Shown: positions 7,054 to 16,159 of the stretch, piece by piece
How the letters are laid out: every line of letters starts with the position of its first letter
Numbering within the stretch: the stretch's first letter is position 1
Assembly (NCBI GenBank): GCA_039819545.1
Contig: JBCBRS010000035.1
Span: forward strand, 1-20,473
Direction of reading: 5' to 3'
Source: CALLPQ01 sp039819545
GTDB taxonomy: Bacteria; Pseudomonadota; Alphaproteobacteria; Caulobacterales; Parvularculaceae
DNA: 20,473 nucleotides
Notes under the pieces: model-generated
Databases searched by the model: none
Seen by the model: only the letters and a program-made list of their open reading frames with translations
What the model was told of the DNA's origin: nothing
Translations under genes and position numbers: made by a program

Positions 7054-8997
7054 GTGAATTTAGGCTCCCACGATCCCGAGCGTGAAAAGACGTTTCAGCG
7101 GCGTACGTTTTTGTTCAGCGGCGGCTTGATCGCCTTGTTCGGCGGGGTGACCTATCGGCTTGCGCAGTTGCAGCTTGTTGAGCATGAGCGCTATGCCAAC
7201 CTTGCCCGTGAAAACCAGTTTAACCGCCGCCTGCTGACACCGTTGCGCGGTGAGATCGTCGACCGGTTTGGCACAGTGATCGCCAGCAATCGCAAAAACT
7301 TCCGTGTCCTGTTGATCCCGGAGCAGACACGCGATGTGGGCGAAACCCTCGACGTGTTGCAGGGCTATGTGGAGATTAGCGACGAAAAGCGTGCCCGTAT
7401 CCTGCGCCAGATCGACCGCATCGGCCGCTTCACGCCCGTTGAGATTGCCAATAATCTTGATTGGGATACCTTCTCCAAAATCAACTATCAGGTTCCGCAT
7501 CTGCCCGGTGTGATCCCGGAAGAAGGGCGCACCCGCGATTACCCGTTGGGCAATGGATCGGCTTTCGTCGTTGGCTATGTGGGCTCGCCCAATGATCATG
7601 ACCTGAAGGACTCCGCCCTCTCGCCAACCGAGCGCAAGATGCTGCGCGAGCCCGGTTTTAAGGTGGGACGCGAGGGCCTGGAAAAGCGGTATGATGATGA
7701 ATTGCGCGGCAAGGCCGGTGAAAAGCTGGTGAAGGTCAACGCCCATGGCCGTGTCATCGACGAGATTGACGATGGCATGACCCCGCCACAGCAAGGCGAG
7801 CGTCTGGCACTGACCATCGATAGTGACTTGCAGATGGCGGCCATGGAGGCGCTGGGCGATAAGAGTGGGTCTGCGGTGGTTGTCGATGTGAAGACCGGGG
7901 AGATTCTGGTGCTCGCCTCTACGCCTGCCTTTAACCCCAATGATTTTAATGTGGGTATCGACCCCGGCCTGTGGCGATCGTTAAACAGTGACGCCACGAA
8001 GCCGCTGGTCAACAAACCGCTGAGCGGGGTTTATCCGCCCGCCTCAACCTTCAAACTGATCAGCGCGATTGCAGCGCAGGAGGCGGGCATTCCCACCTCG
8101 TTCGGCGTGCGCTGTCGTGGGTCCATCCGGTATGGCGGGAATACCCATCGCTGCTGGAAAACCCATGGCTATGTGGATATGCGCGGGGCGATCAAACATT
8201 CCTGTGATGTATTCTTTTACGAGGTTGCCAAAAAGCTGGAGATTGACCTCCTGGCCAAAGTCGCGCGCCAGTTTGGCCTGGGTCAGGTTTTTGAAATCGG
8301 TATCCCCGGTCAAAAACAGGGGATCATCCCCGACCGGGCATGGAAGGCGTCGTACTTTGCAAACAATCCCGAGAACCAGCAATGGTTTGGTGGCGAGACC
8401 CTGTCGGTCATCATTGGTCAGGGCTATGTGACCTCAACGCCGTTGCAATTGGCGATCATGGCAGCGCGCATTGCCACGGGCCGGTCAATCCGCCCAAGCC
8501 TTGTGCGCGGGGTTGGCGAGACACTGGTCCCAACGCCCGATGCGGCGCCGCTCGATGTGAACCCGAAATTTCTCAATGTGGTCCGTGCCGGGATGGATGC
8601 GGTGGTCAATGAAGGTGGCGGGACGGCCCGGCGCTCACGGCTTGATCTGCCAGACATGAAGGGCGTGACCATGGCTGGCAAAACCGGCACCGGCCAGGTG
8701 GCCAGCCTGCAGCGTGATCCGAAAACCGGCCGTATCCTGAAGAACGAAGAATTGCCATGGCATTTGCGCGACCACGCTCTGTTTGTGTCGTTCGCGCCCG
8801 TTGATAATCCGCGGTACGCTTGCGCCATCGTGGTCGAGCACGGCTCCAGCGGCTCGCGCGCGGCGGCCCCCGTGGCCAAAAAGGTCATGGAAGCGGTGAT
8901 GAAAAAAGATCCCGCCTTGCGCCCGGCGTATGATCCGCGCACCGTGGCCCGCGCGCAGGACGGCATGATGCGGACCCCAGGGGGCCGCAAAGCATGA
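7054..8997 (+). CDS. mrdA: Penicillin-binding protein 2 (elongation transpeptidase)
   Basis: A 647-residue class B PBP that cross-links peptidoglycan during lateral growth. An N-terminal cytoplasmic tail and one membrane helix (about 18-37) are followed by the PBP dimerisation region (LRGEIVDRFGTVIASN at about 64-79) and the transpeptidase domain. The three active-site motifs are visible: STFK at 331-334 (acylated S331), SCD at 383-385 (SxN equivalent, as is usual in PBP2), and KTGT at 543-546. The start is GTG at 7054, preceded by AGCGGAG; no ATG fits better. The stop overlaps the rodA ATG by 4 bases (ATGA), so PBP2 and its glycosyltransferase partner are translationally coupled. The C-terminal tail after 630 is basic. 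Confidence 0.96.
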   Translation: MNLGSHDPEREKTFQRRTFLFSGGLIALFGGVTYRLAQLQLVEHERYANLARENQFNRRLLTPLRGEIVDRFGTVIASNRKNFRVLLIPEQTRDVGETLDVLQGYVEISDEKRARILRQIDRIGRFTPVEIANNLDWDTFSKINYQVPHLPGVIPEEGRTRDYPLGNGSAFVVGYVGSPNDHDLKDSALSPTERKMLREPGFKVGREGLEKRYDDELRGKAGEKLVKVNAHGRVIDEIDDGMTPPQQGERLALTIDSDLQMAAMEALGDKSGSAVVVDVKTGEILVLASTPAFNPNDFNVGIDPGLWRSLNSDATKPLVNKPLSGVYPPASTFKLISAIAAQEAGIPTSFGVRCRGSIRYGGNTHRCWKTHGYVDMRGAIKHSCDVFFYEVAKKLEIDLLAKVARQFGLGQVFEIGIPGQKQGIIPDRAWKASYFANNPENQQWFGGETLSVIIGQGYVTSTPLQLAIMAARIATGRSIRPSLVRGVGETLVPTPDAAPLDVNPKFLNVVRAGMDAVVNEGGGTARRSRLDLPDMKGVTMAGKTGTGQVASLQRDPKTGRILKNEELPWHLRDHALFVSFAPVDNPRYACAIVVEHGSSGSRAAAPVAKKVMEAVMKKDPALRPAYDPRTVARAQDGMMRTPGGRKA

Positions 8998-10136
8998 GCC
9001 CGTTGAGCTTGCCGCTATCCTCAATCCTGCTGCAATCTCCCAATAAGGGCTTGCGCGAGCGCGTGGGGCAGATCAATTGGCTGCTTGTCTTCCTCCTGTG
9101 CGCCATTGCAGGGGTTGGGATGGCAACGCTCTATTCAGTAGCGGGGGGCAGTTTTCAGCCCTGGGCCTTCAAGCACTCGATTCGCTTTGGCGCAGCACTC
9201 GTCCTGATGCTGATTGTCGGTCTGGTGAGTATTCGCTTTTGGATGAAGCTTGCCTATCCCGTTTACTTTGCTGCGCTGGTGGCGCTGGCGGCGGTACCGT
9301 TTATTGGCGCGGTCAATATGGGTGCCCAGCGGTGGATTGAAATCGGCAGCTTTCAGTTCCAACCCTCCGAAGTGATGAAGATCGGCCTCGTCATGGCGCT
9401 TGCCCGCTATTATCACGGCATTCGCGTGGACCAGGTCTCGCATCTGCTTTATCTGGTGCCGCCGCTGGCGATGATCGCTGCGCCGGTGGGCCTTGTCTTT
9501 ATCCAGCCTGATTTGGGGACCGCTATTTTGCTGGCGGCAACGGGGCTGTCAATCATCCTTGCCGCAGGGCTTTCCTGGCGGATTACGTTTCTTGGCGGTA
9601 TGGCCGGTGTGGTCGGGGCGTATTTTGCCTATCGCTTCGATATCCTGAAGCAATATCAGATTGACCGTATCTTGACCTTTTTGAACCCCGACCGCGACCC
9701 GCTGGGCCAGGGGTACCATCTGTTGCAATCAAAAACCGCGATTGGCTCCGGTGGTCTTGGTGGTAAAGGTTGGATGGAAGGCACCCAAAGCCAGCTCAAA
9801 TTCCTGCCCGAAATGCAGACAGACTTTATCTTCACCGTCTTCGGCGAGGAGTTCGGCTTTATCGGTGCAGTCTTTCTCCTCGGACTTTACCTGACCGTGA
9901 TCCTCACCGGGCTTGGCATTGCCATGCGCGCCAAATCCCATTTCGCACGGCTGACCTCAACGGGTGTGTGTGTGACCTTTGCGCTCTATGTGCTGATCAA
10001 TACCGGCATGGTCATGGGCCTTGCTCCGGTTGTCGGGGTGCCGCTACCGCTTGTCTCCAATGGCGGCACGGTGATGCTTACGATTATGGCGGGCTTTGGC
10101 CTCGTTATGAGCAGCCACGTCTATCAGGATCAGTAA
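8994..10136 (+). CDS. rodA: SEDS peptidoglycan glycosyltransferase RodA
   Basis: A 380-residue polytopic SEDS-family protein that polymerises lipid II into glycan strands, working with PBP2. About ten hydrophobic helices are apparent. Family signatures include QRWIEIGSFQFQPSE at 112-126, FIQPDLGTA at 169-177, the long periplasmic loop NPDRDPLGQGYHLLQS at about 231-246, the catalytic-region motif with D277 in MQTDFIF, FGEEFGFIG after it, and the C-terminal GLAPVVGVPLPLVSNGGT. The ATG at 8994 overlaps the mrdA stop. It closes the operon; the next gene begins about 83 bp later. Confidence 0.96.
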   Translation: MSPLSLPLSSILLQSPNKGLRERVGQINWLLVFLLCAIAGVGMATLYSVAGGSFQPWAFKHSIRFGAALVLMLIVGLVSIRFWMKLAYPVYFAALVALAAVPFIGAVNMGAQRWIEIGSFQFQPSEVMKIGLVMALARYYHGIRVDQVSHLLYLVPPLAMIAAPVGLVFIQPDLGTAILLAATGLSIILAAGLSWRITFLGGMAGVVGAYFAYRFDILKQYQIDRILTFLNPDRDPLGQGYHLLQSKTAIGSGGLGGKGWMEGTQSQLKFLPEMQTDFIFTVFGEEFGFIGAVFLLGLYLTVILTGLGIAMRAKSHFARLTSTGVCVTFALYVLINTGMVMGLAPVVGVPLPLVSNGGTVMLTIMAGFGLVMSSHVYQDQ

Positions 10137-10219
10137 CGGCGCAGGCTGGCAGACTTCTCCTCTAGCCAATACCGCGGTGCGGGCCTACACCGGCAGTGAA
10201 TACAAGCCGGAGACTGCCG

Positions 10220-12190
10220 ATGGTCGTAAAGACAACCCGCGACGGGGCCCTTTTTCTCATTCAAATGGATAGCCCGCCGGTCAATGCGCTGGGCCTTGCC
10301 GTGCGTGAGGGCCTGGTCGCCGCTATCGATGCGGTGGACGGCGACGAAACCATCACGGCGGTTGTGTTGACCGGAACGGGTCGGTTTTTCAGCGCCGGGG
10401 CAGATATCACCGAATTCGGCAAACCTATTCCGGAGCCGCATTTGCCCGCCGTGTTGGCGCGGATTGAAAAATGCCGTGTGCCGGTGGTGGCAGCTATAAA
10501 CGGCACAGCGTTAGGCGGCGGATTGGAAACAGCGCTTGCCTGCCGCTTCCGGATTGGTAGCCCGGGGGCAAAGCTTGGTCTGCCGGAGGTCAATCTCGGC
10601 CTGATCCCGGGCGCGGGCGGCACCCAGCGTTTGCCGCGCCTCGTTGGGATGAAACATGGCGCCGCCTTTGTCTCCAGCGGTAAGCCTGTTGATGGCGCGC
10701 ATGCCCATAAGATCGGGCTCCTTGATCAGGTTGCGCAGGGTGATGTTGTCACCCACGCCAAACAGTTTGCCCTTGGCCTCGTTGGCGCGACGGTGCGTCC
10801 GGCCCTGTGCGATGTGCCGTCGCCTCAGGATTTTGATGAGGCCTGGCTCGATGACTATATCGTTGGGGTAAAGAATAAAGCGCGGGGCCAGACTTCGCCC
10901 ATCGCCACGTTGGAGGCGGTGCGTGCCACGGGGACACTGTCGTTTGAGGATGGCATACACCGCGAGCGGGAGATTTTTGCCGAATGCATGGCCTCCAGCC
11001 AGCGCGCCGGTCTCGTCCACGCTTTCTTTGCGGAGCGGCAAAACAAAAAACTCGATGTGCTTAAGGCGGGTACGGCGCGCGATGTTCAGACCATTGGTAT
11101 TCTGGGTGCGGGAACCATGGGGAGCGGGATTGCCATTGCCTGCGCTTCGGCGGGCTATGGCGTTAAGCTCTATGATGTGAATGCAGAGGCTGCGGAAAAA
11201 GGCCTTACCCGGATCAAAGCTGCGCTCACCGACAACATCGCCAAGGGCCGCTTATCAGCCGACAAAGGTGAGGCCGCGCTCGCCAGCGTCACGGCGGTCC
11301 CCAGCCTGGAGGCGCTTGGCGATGCGGATCTGGTGATAGAGGCCGTGGTTGAACTTATGGATGTGAAGCGCGAAGTCTTTGGCGCGCTTGAAAAGATCGT
11401 CCGTGACGAGACAATCCTGGCGTCAAATACGTCTTACCTCGATATCAATATGCTCGCCGCAGGGGCCCGGCGGCCCGAACGGATCATCGGGATGCATTTT
11501 TTCAGCCCCGCCAACATCATGAAGCTGCTGGAGATTATCGAGCCCGAGGCGGCGAGCCCCGATGCCATCGCCACGGCCTTTGCGGTGGGGGACCGGCTCG
11601 GCAAGGTCTGTGTTCTGTCCGGCGTATGCGACGGGTTTATCGGCAACCGAATCCTCAATGCTTACCGGCGCGAGGCTGAACACCTGCTGGAGGAGGGCGC
11701 GTTACCACAGGATGTGGACCGGGCCATGCGCGATTTTGGCATGCCCATGGGCCTTTTTCAGGTGGCTGACCTCGCCGGTCTGGATATTGGCTGGCACAAT
11801 CGCCGCCGCCAGGACGCAACGCGCGATCCCAACGAACGCTATGTGGATATTGCCGACAAGCTTTATGAGATGGGGCGTCTGGGTCAGAAAACTGGCGCGG
11901 GGTATTATCTTTATACAGACGGTAATCGCCAGCCGCAGATTGACCCCGTGGTTGACGCCCTCGTCATCGATGCGTCAGCGCGCAAGGGCATTACCCGGCG
12001 CGCAATCTCTGATGACGACATTCGCAAGACCATCCTGAAGGCCATGGTGGAGGAAGGTCAAAAGATCCTTGATGAAGGTATTGCCAAGCGCGCCAGCGAT
12101 ATCGATCTGGTGCTGATCCATGGCTACGGCTTTCCGCGCTGGCGCGGTGGGTTAATGTTTTATGGCGCACAGGCGGGATATCTCCCATGA
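10220..12190 (+). CDS. Bifunctional enoyl-CoA hydratase / 3-hydroxyacyl-CoA dehydrogenase
   Basis: A 656-residue beta-oxidation enzyme of the FadB/FadJ and peroxisomal multifunctional type. The N-terminal crotonase domain (about 1-180) shows the oxyanion-hole motif SAGADITEFG and two candidate catalytic glutamates, in GGGLETAL (about 103) and LGLPEVNLG (about 123). The central Rossmann domain starts at GILGAGTMGSG (about 293-303), with ASNTSYLDI and the catalytic-His motif GMHFFSP (His about 426); 3HCDH C-terminal repeats end the protein. It would hydrate enoyl-CoA and oxidise 3-hydroxyacyl-CoA with NAD. The frame opens at GTG 10196, but GGAG at 10209-10212 favours the ATG at 10220. It is somewhat shorter than E. 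coli FadB/FadJ. Its stop overlaps the next gene by 4 bases; no thiolase partner is adjacent. Confidence 0.92.
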   Translation: MVVKTTRDGALFLIQMDSPPVNALGLAVREGLVAAIDAVDGDETITAVVLTGTGRFFSAGADITEFGKPIPEPHLPAVLARIEKCRVPVVAAINGTALGGGLETALACRFRIGSPGAKLGLPEVNLGLIPGAGGTQRLPRLVGMKHGAAFVSSGKPVDGAHAHKIGLLDQVAQGDVVTHAKQFALGLVGATVRPALCDVPSPQDFDEAWLDDYIVGVKNKARGQTSPIATLEAVRATGTLSFEDGIHREREIFAECMASSQRAGLVHAFFAERQNKKLDVLKAGTARDVQTIGILGAGTMGSGIAIACASAGYGVKLYDVNAEAAEKGLTRIKAALTDNIAKGRLSADKGEAALASVTAVPSLEALGDADLVIEAVVELMDVKREVFGALEKIVRDETILASNTSYLDINMLAAGARRPERIIGMHFFSPANIMKLLEIIEPEAASPDAIATAFAVGDRLGKVCVLSGVCDGFIGNRILNAYRREAEHLLEEGALPQDVDRAMRDFGMPMGLFQVADLAGLDIGWHNRRRQDATRDPNERYVDIADKLYEMGRLGQKTGAGYYLYTDGNRQPQIDPVVDALVIDASARKGITRRAISDDDIRKTILKAMVEEGQKILDEGIAKRASDIDLVLIHGYGFPRWRGGLMFYGAQAGYLP

Positions 12191-13407
12191 GCGCGACCTG
12201 TGTGAGCCATCTGGAATGCTCACTCACCGGAGAGACCTATCCGGCGGGCGAGGTACACGGATTATCGCGGGCTGGGCGTCCCTTGTTGGTACGGTACGAT
12301 CTGGACCGGCTACGCCATGCCCTGACCCGCGAGATGTGGGAAGCGCGCACCGAAGGGTTTTGGCGGTATCACGAACTCTTGCCTGTTTTGCGCCCTGAAA
12401 ACCGGATCTCACTTGGCGAGGTCATGACCCCGCTCATGGACCTGACCGGCGCCATGAAAAAGCATGGCATTACCGGCGCGCTGACCGTGAAAGATGAGGG
12501 GCGGTTGCCCACGGGATCATTCAAGGCACGCGGTCTCGCGCTTGCCGTATCCATGGCCCGCGAATTGGGCATTCACCATCTGGCAATCCCAACCAATGGC
12601 AATGCGGGCGCGGCCATGGCGGCCTATGCCAGCCAGGCGGGCCTGAAAAGCACGGTGTTTTGCCCCGACGATACGCCCGCCATCAATGTGGAGGAGATCG
12701 CGCTGCAGGGGGCGGATGTGTACCGCGTCAACGGCCTGATCAATGATTGCGGCAAGATTGTTGGCGAGGGCAAAGCCGCCACCGGCTGGTTCGATGTCTC
12801 AACCTTGAAGGAGCCTTATCGCATCGAGGGTAAAAAAACCATGGGCCTTGAACTGGCTCAGCAACTGGGCTGGCGTTTGCCCGACGTGATTTTTTATCCT
12901 ACCGGCGGCGGCACGGGCCTAATCGGTATGTGGAAGGCCTTTGATGAGTTGGAGGCGCTCGGCTTTATTGATGGCCATCGCCCGCGCATGGTGGCGGTTC
13001 AGGCGCAAGGCTGTGCACCCATCGTGCGTGCTTTTGAAAACGGCGAAGAGCACGCGCCCCTATGGGAGGATGCGCACACCTTTGCCGCCGGCATTCGCGT
13101 GCCAATCGCCGTTGGCGATTTTCTGATCCTGCGGGCGGTGCGTGCCTCTGGCGGGTTCGCTCATGCGGTCAGTGACGCGGCGATCCACGCGGCCTGGACT
13201 GAGGTGAGCCGGGAAGAGGGGGTGTTACTCTGCCCCGAGGGGGCGGCGACCTATGCGGCCTGGCGCGAGGCGCTGGATACCGGCCTGATCACCCGCGCTG
13301 ATCACTGTGTTCTGTTCAACTGTGCCACGGGGCTGAAATACCCCATGCCCGCGGTCACCAACGCGGTCGACAGGACCGCACCGGTGGATTATGAGCAGTT
13401 TCAATAA
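12187..13407 (+). CDS. Threonine-synthase-type PLP-dependent enzyme
   Basis: A 406-residue fold-type II PLP enzyme of the threonine synthase family, expected to convert O-phosphohomoserine to threonine. The Schiff-base lysine is K113 in GSFKARG (110-116); the phosphate-binding loop is PTGGGTG at 238-244; IPTNGNAGAA at about 134-143 and GTGLIGM are further family motifs. The N-terminus (CVSHLECSLTGETYP) is the short domain seen in this shorter threonine synthase class rather than the longer class headed by ISTRG. Related PLP lyases cannot be excluded, so thrC is not assigned firmly. The ATG at 12187 overlaps the stop of the fatty-acid gene (ATGA), an unusual functional pairing. The cyclophilin gene follows 41 bp later. 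Confidence 0.82.
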   Translation: MSATCVSHLECSLTGETYPAGEVHGLSRAGRPLLVRYDLDRLRHALTREMWEARTEGFWRYHELLPVLRPENRISLGEVMTPLMDLTGAMKKHGITGALTVKDEGRLPTGSFKARGLALAVSMARELGIHHLAIPTNGNAGAAMAAYASQAGLKSTVFCPDDTPAINVEEIALQGADVYRVNGLINDCGKIVGEGKAATGWFDVSTLKEPYRIEGKKTMGLELAQQLGWRLPDVIFYPTGGGTGLIGMWKAFDELEALGFIDGHRPRMVAVQAQGCAPIVRAFENGEEHAPLWEDAHTFAAGIRVPIAVGDFLILRAVRASGGFAHAVSDAAIHAAWTEVSREEGVLLCPEGAATYAAWREALDTGLITRADHCVLFNCATGLKYPMPAVTNAVDRTAPVDYEQFQ

Positions 13408-13448
13408 TCCATTTATCGCGTATTGCGGTTTCCACAAAGGGGCCTTCC

Positions 13449-14180
13449 ATGGTTCAAAGACTGACCATCCTTATCATGATCATTTTTCTGAGTGCCTGCG
13501 GCGGGGAGAAAAAACCCGCATCGGGCGCGACCGCGTCAACGCAGGATGCTACCGCCAGTGACGACGCGCAGACGGCTCCAGCCATTGCCCCCGCACCGCG
13601 CACCGCGCTGGAGCCCAGCATTGAAACGCCGCTTGATGACCCGTCAATCGCCGATAAGCCTAAAGCGGTGATCAGTACCTCTATGGGCGATATCACGGTT
13701 GTTCTGTATCCGGAAGATGCGCCAAAATCAGTTGAGAATTTCATCAGCTATGTGGAAGGTCGCCAATACACCCGCACCATCTTTCACCGGGTGATCCCCG
13801 GCTTTATGATTCAAGGGGGCGGTTTTTCCTCTTTTCTGGAACAGCGCAAGACGCGTGACCCGATTCCCTATGAGGGCGATAACGGGCTGAATAATGATCG
13901 CGGAACGCTGGCCATGGCACGCACGCAAAATCCCAATAGCGCCACGGCCCAGTGGTATATCAATCTGGAAGACAATGCGTTTTTGAACCATGGCGCGCGC
14001 CGCCCGGATGAGCCGGGCTATACGGTTTTTGGCCGGGTGATTGCGGGCATGAATATTGTTGATGCGATCTCGCTCGTGGAAACATCTGACCAGTTTGCGG
14101 GCAATGGACAGCCGCTGCAGAATGTGCCCGTGGACCCGGTTGTGATCGATAAAGTGCAGGTACTGGAACGCGGTGAGTAA
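13449..14180 (+). CDS. Lipoprotein peptidyl-prolyl cis-trans isomerase (cyclophilin)
   Basis: A 243-residue protein with a lipoprotein signal peptide: basic MVQR, a hydrophobic run, and the lipobox LSAC with C17 as the predicted lipidated residue. A linker rich in Ala, Thr and Pro (about 20-65) precedes a cyclophilin domain (about 70-240). Key motifs are FHRVIPGFMIQGGG, with the catalytic arginine in FHR, and LAMARTQNPNSATAQ/WYINLEDNAFL. The usual GGD after MIQ is GGG here. By family it catalyses proline isomerisation and would act in the envelope, on the membrane surface, during protein folding. AAAGGGG at 13436-13442, six bases before the ATG, supports the start. It lies between the PLP enzyme and hisS, likely co-transcribed. 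Confidence 0.93.
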   Translation: MVQRLTILIMIIFLSACGGEKKPASGATASTQDATASDDAQTAPAIAPAPRTALEPSIETPLDDPSIADKPKAVISTSMGDITVVLYPEDAPKSVENFISYVEGRQYTRTIFHRVIPGFMIQGGGFSSFLEQRKTRDPIPYEGDNGLNNDRGTLAMARTQNPNSATAQWYINLEDNAFLNHGARRPDEPGYTVFGRVIAGMNIVDAISLVETSDQFAGNGQPLQNVPVDPVVIDKVQVLERGE

Positions 14181-14228
14181 CGCGCCCTCCCATCTGCCGC
14201 ATAAAGACAAAGCCTGAAGGCGAACCCC

Positions 14229-15713
14229 ATGGCCAAAAAACAAAAGAGCTTCAAGCCCAAGGCCCGTGCGCCACGGGGTTTTGTAGATCGTCTGGGTCAG
14301 GACGTTCAAAAAGAACAGGAGATGTTGGACCGGATTTGTGCGGTCTATGCGCAATACGGCTTTCAACCGCTTGAGACTGCCGCGTTTGAGTATACCGATG
14401 CGCTCGGCAAATTTCTGCCCGACGTGGACCGCCCCAACCAGGGGGTTTTCTCGCTCACCGATGATGACGACCAGTGGATGAGCCTGCGCTATGACCTGAC
14501 GGCGCCGCTCGCCCGGTTTGTGGCCCAGCATTATGACGGCCTGCCGAAACCTTTCCGCCGGTTTGCGCGCGGGTCCGTCTGGCGCAATGAAAAGCCGGGG
14601 CCGGGCCGGTTTCGCCAGTTTACCCAGTGCGATGCCGATAGTGTGGGCGCGCCCGCACCCCACGCAGATGTGGAATGCTGTCTCATGCTGGCCGATGCCA
14701 TTGAGGCGGCGGGCGTAGCGCCGGACCAGTTTCAGATCCGACTGAATGACCGCAATGTGCTCACCGGCCTGTTGATGGCTATCGGTCTCGACGCGGCTTC
14801 CCATAGTGAGAAAAAACTCCATGTGCTGCGCTCCATGGATAAATATGATCGTCTGGGGGCGGACGGTGTGGCCGCGCTTCTTGGTCCCGGGCGCAAAGAC
14901 GCTTCCGGCGCGTTTACCGAGGGCGCAAACCTCGCCGATGATCAAATCGCCACGGTGCTTGGCTTTATGCAGGCAACCAAACCAACCAATAGCGAAACGT
15001 GCGATGCGCTCAGTACCCTGATCGGGGATAGCGCACCGGGCGCAAAAGGCATCGAAACCCTCGGCACCATGGCCGGACAGTTGAGCGCCCTTGGTCTTGA
15101 TAGTACCCGCGCCAAGATCGACCTGTCCGTGATCCGGGGTCTTGAATATTACACCGGCCCGGTGTTTGAAGCCGAATTGCTGGCCGATCTGGTGGATGAC
15201 AAGGGTAACCCGGTCCAGATCGGTTCCGTCGCGTCCGGCGGTCGATATGATGATCTGATCAAACGGTTCAAGGGCATTGAGGTACCGGCGGTGGGCATCT
15301 CCGTCGGGGTATCACGCCTGCTGGCGTGCCTCGCACTTCTTCATGGTACGGATCACGCGGGCACCGGCCCGGTGGTTATCCTCGCGCTCGATAGCGCCGA
15401 AATGGCCAGCTATCAGCATATGGCACAAGCCCTGCGCGCAGCGGGCATCGCCGCAGAGGTTTATGTGGGCGGCGCGGGCATGAAAGCCCAGCTGAAATAC
15501 GCTGACAGACGCGGCGCGGCCATCGCCATCATCGAAGGCGAAGACGAACGCGACCGCGGTGAGGTCACCATCAAAGACCTGATCCTCGGCGCCAAACTCT
15601 CCGCCAAAATCGACGACAACACCACCTGGCGAGAAGACCAACCCGCCCAATTCGCCGTGCCAAAAGAGAAGGTGGTCGAGGCCGTAAAAGACGTTCTCGC
15701 CCGCCATGGTTAG
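14229..15713 (+). CDS. hisS: Histidyl-tRNA synthetase
   Basis: A 494-residue class II aminoacyl-tRNA synthetase charging tRNA-His. Motif 2 reads RGSVWRNEKPGPGRFRQF at about 114-131; the HisRS-specific RGLEYYTG is at 303-310; SGGRYDDLI follows at about 337-344; motif 3 is GISVGVSRL at 356-364; the C-terminal anticodon-binding domain fills about 380-494. The motif-2 loop (RNEKPGPGRF instead of the common RHERPQKGRY) matches the divergent HisRS found in a large alphaproteobacterial clade, which by published comparative work goes with tRNA-His lacking the G at position -1. The ATG at 14229 has AAGG at 14216-14219. It is the last housekeeping gene before the mosaic region; no terminator is evident after it. 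Confidence 0.96.
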   Translation: MAKKQKSFKPKARAPRGFVDRLGQDVQKEQEMLDRICAVYAQYGFQPLETAAFEYTDALGKFLPDVDRPNQGVFSLTDDDDQWMSLRYDLTAPLARFVAQHYDGLPKPFRRFARGSVWRNEKPGPGRFRQFTQCDADSVGAPAPHADVECCLMLADAIEAAGVAPDQFQIRLNDRNVLTGLLMAIGLDAASHSEKKLHVLRSMDKYDRLGADGVAALLGPGRKDASGAFTEGANLADDQIATVLGFMQATKPTNSETCDALSTLIGDSAPGAKGIETLGTMAGQLSALGLDSTRAKIDLSVIRGLEYYTGPVFEAELLADLVDDKGNPVQIGSVASGGRYDDLIKRFKGIEVPAVGISVGVSRLLACLALLHGTDHAGTGPVVILALDSAEMASYQHMAQALRAAGIAAEVYVGGAGMKAQLKYADRRGAAIAIIEGEDERDRGEVTIKDLILGAKLSAKIDDNTTWREDQPAQFAVPKEKVVEAVKDVLARHG

Positions 15714-16159
15714 GGACCGGGTAGGGGCGGGGAGGCAATTTCGACGAAACGAAGAGCGTTCCGTTTACTGTCTACCAACTGCGTATACCCTTGAACCGCC
15801 CGATACCATCATAACCGACGCAGTGGGTCGAGCCGCGGTTTGAAAAGCTGTCAATTGTGTCGATATGTGGAACGGACAAGCCCTTTTGGGCGGCGCAAAT
15901 GCATTGGGTGTCCCGTAAATTGGGTGTCGCGTAAACAGTGCGGGTCCTACGGGGCGCAGGCCAATACGTATACTTACGAACGCCGATTTCACCTGACCGA
16001 CGCAGTGCTTTGTAATGATCTTTGCAGAACCAAACTGATCCAGAACGGGTCAACAGGATTGTAATCAGGAATATAAATTAGAAACAGATGATCCTCATTA
16101 GTTCCATCTCCATTAACGTTAACTTCATATGAAGTTGGTAAAATTGCTGGAGGCATAAT
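15714..16159. other. Gap between hisS and the mosaic region
   Basis: About 446 bp without a convincing gene. It holds a 16-bp tandem duplication (listed separately), the 12-mer ACCGACGCAGTG twice (about 15817 and 15997), a GCCC/GGGC hairpin near 15880-15893, and, from about 16060, AT-rich sequence leading to the 3' end of the next minus-strand gene. Frames such as minus 15772-16053 and plus 15840-16064 are open but overlap each other and lack start signals. The fall in GC content inside this gap marks the border between the housekeeping block and the accessory DNA. Confidence 0.6.
15903..15934. repeat. 16-bp tandem duplication
   Basis: ATTGGGTGTCCCGTAA at 15903-15918 is followed immediately by ATTGGGTGTCGCGTAA at 15919-15934, with one mismatch. 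GGGTGTC-type words are common in proteobacterial intergenic repeats, but here only this one pair is present and I cannot assign it to a family. Confidence 0.7.

Noticed and set aside
13728..14945. Long minus-strand frame of 405 codons across the cyclophilin and hisS genes
   Set aside because: Antisense to two well-supported genes; no family motifs in the minus-strand product.
15772..16064. Overlapping frames on both strands after hisS, one with CxxC pairs on the plus strand
   Set aside because: No ribosome binding sites, mutual overlap, and repeats inside; the Cys pairs alone are not enough to call a zinc-binding protein.
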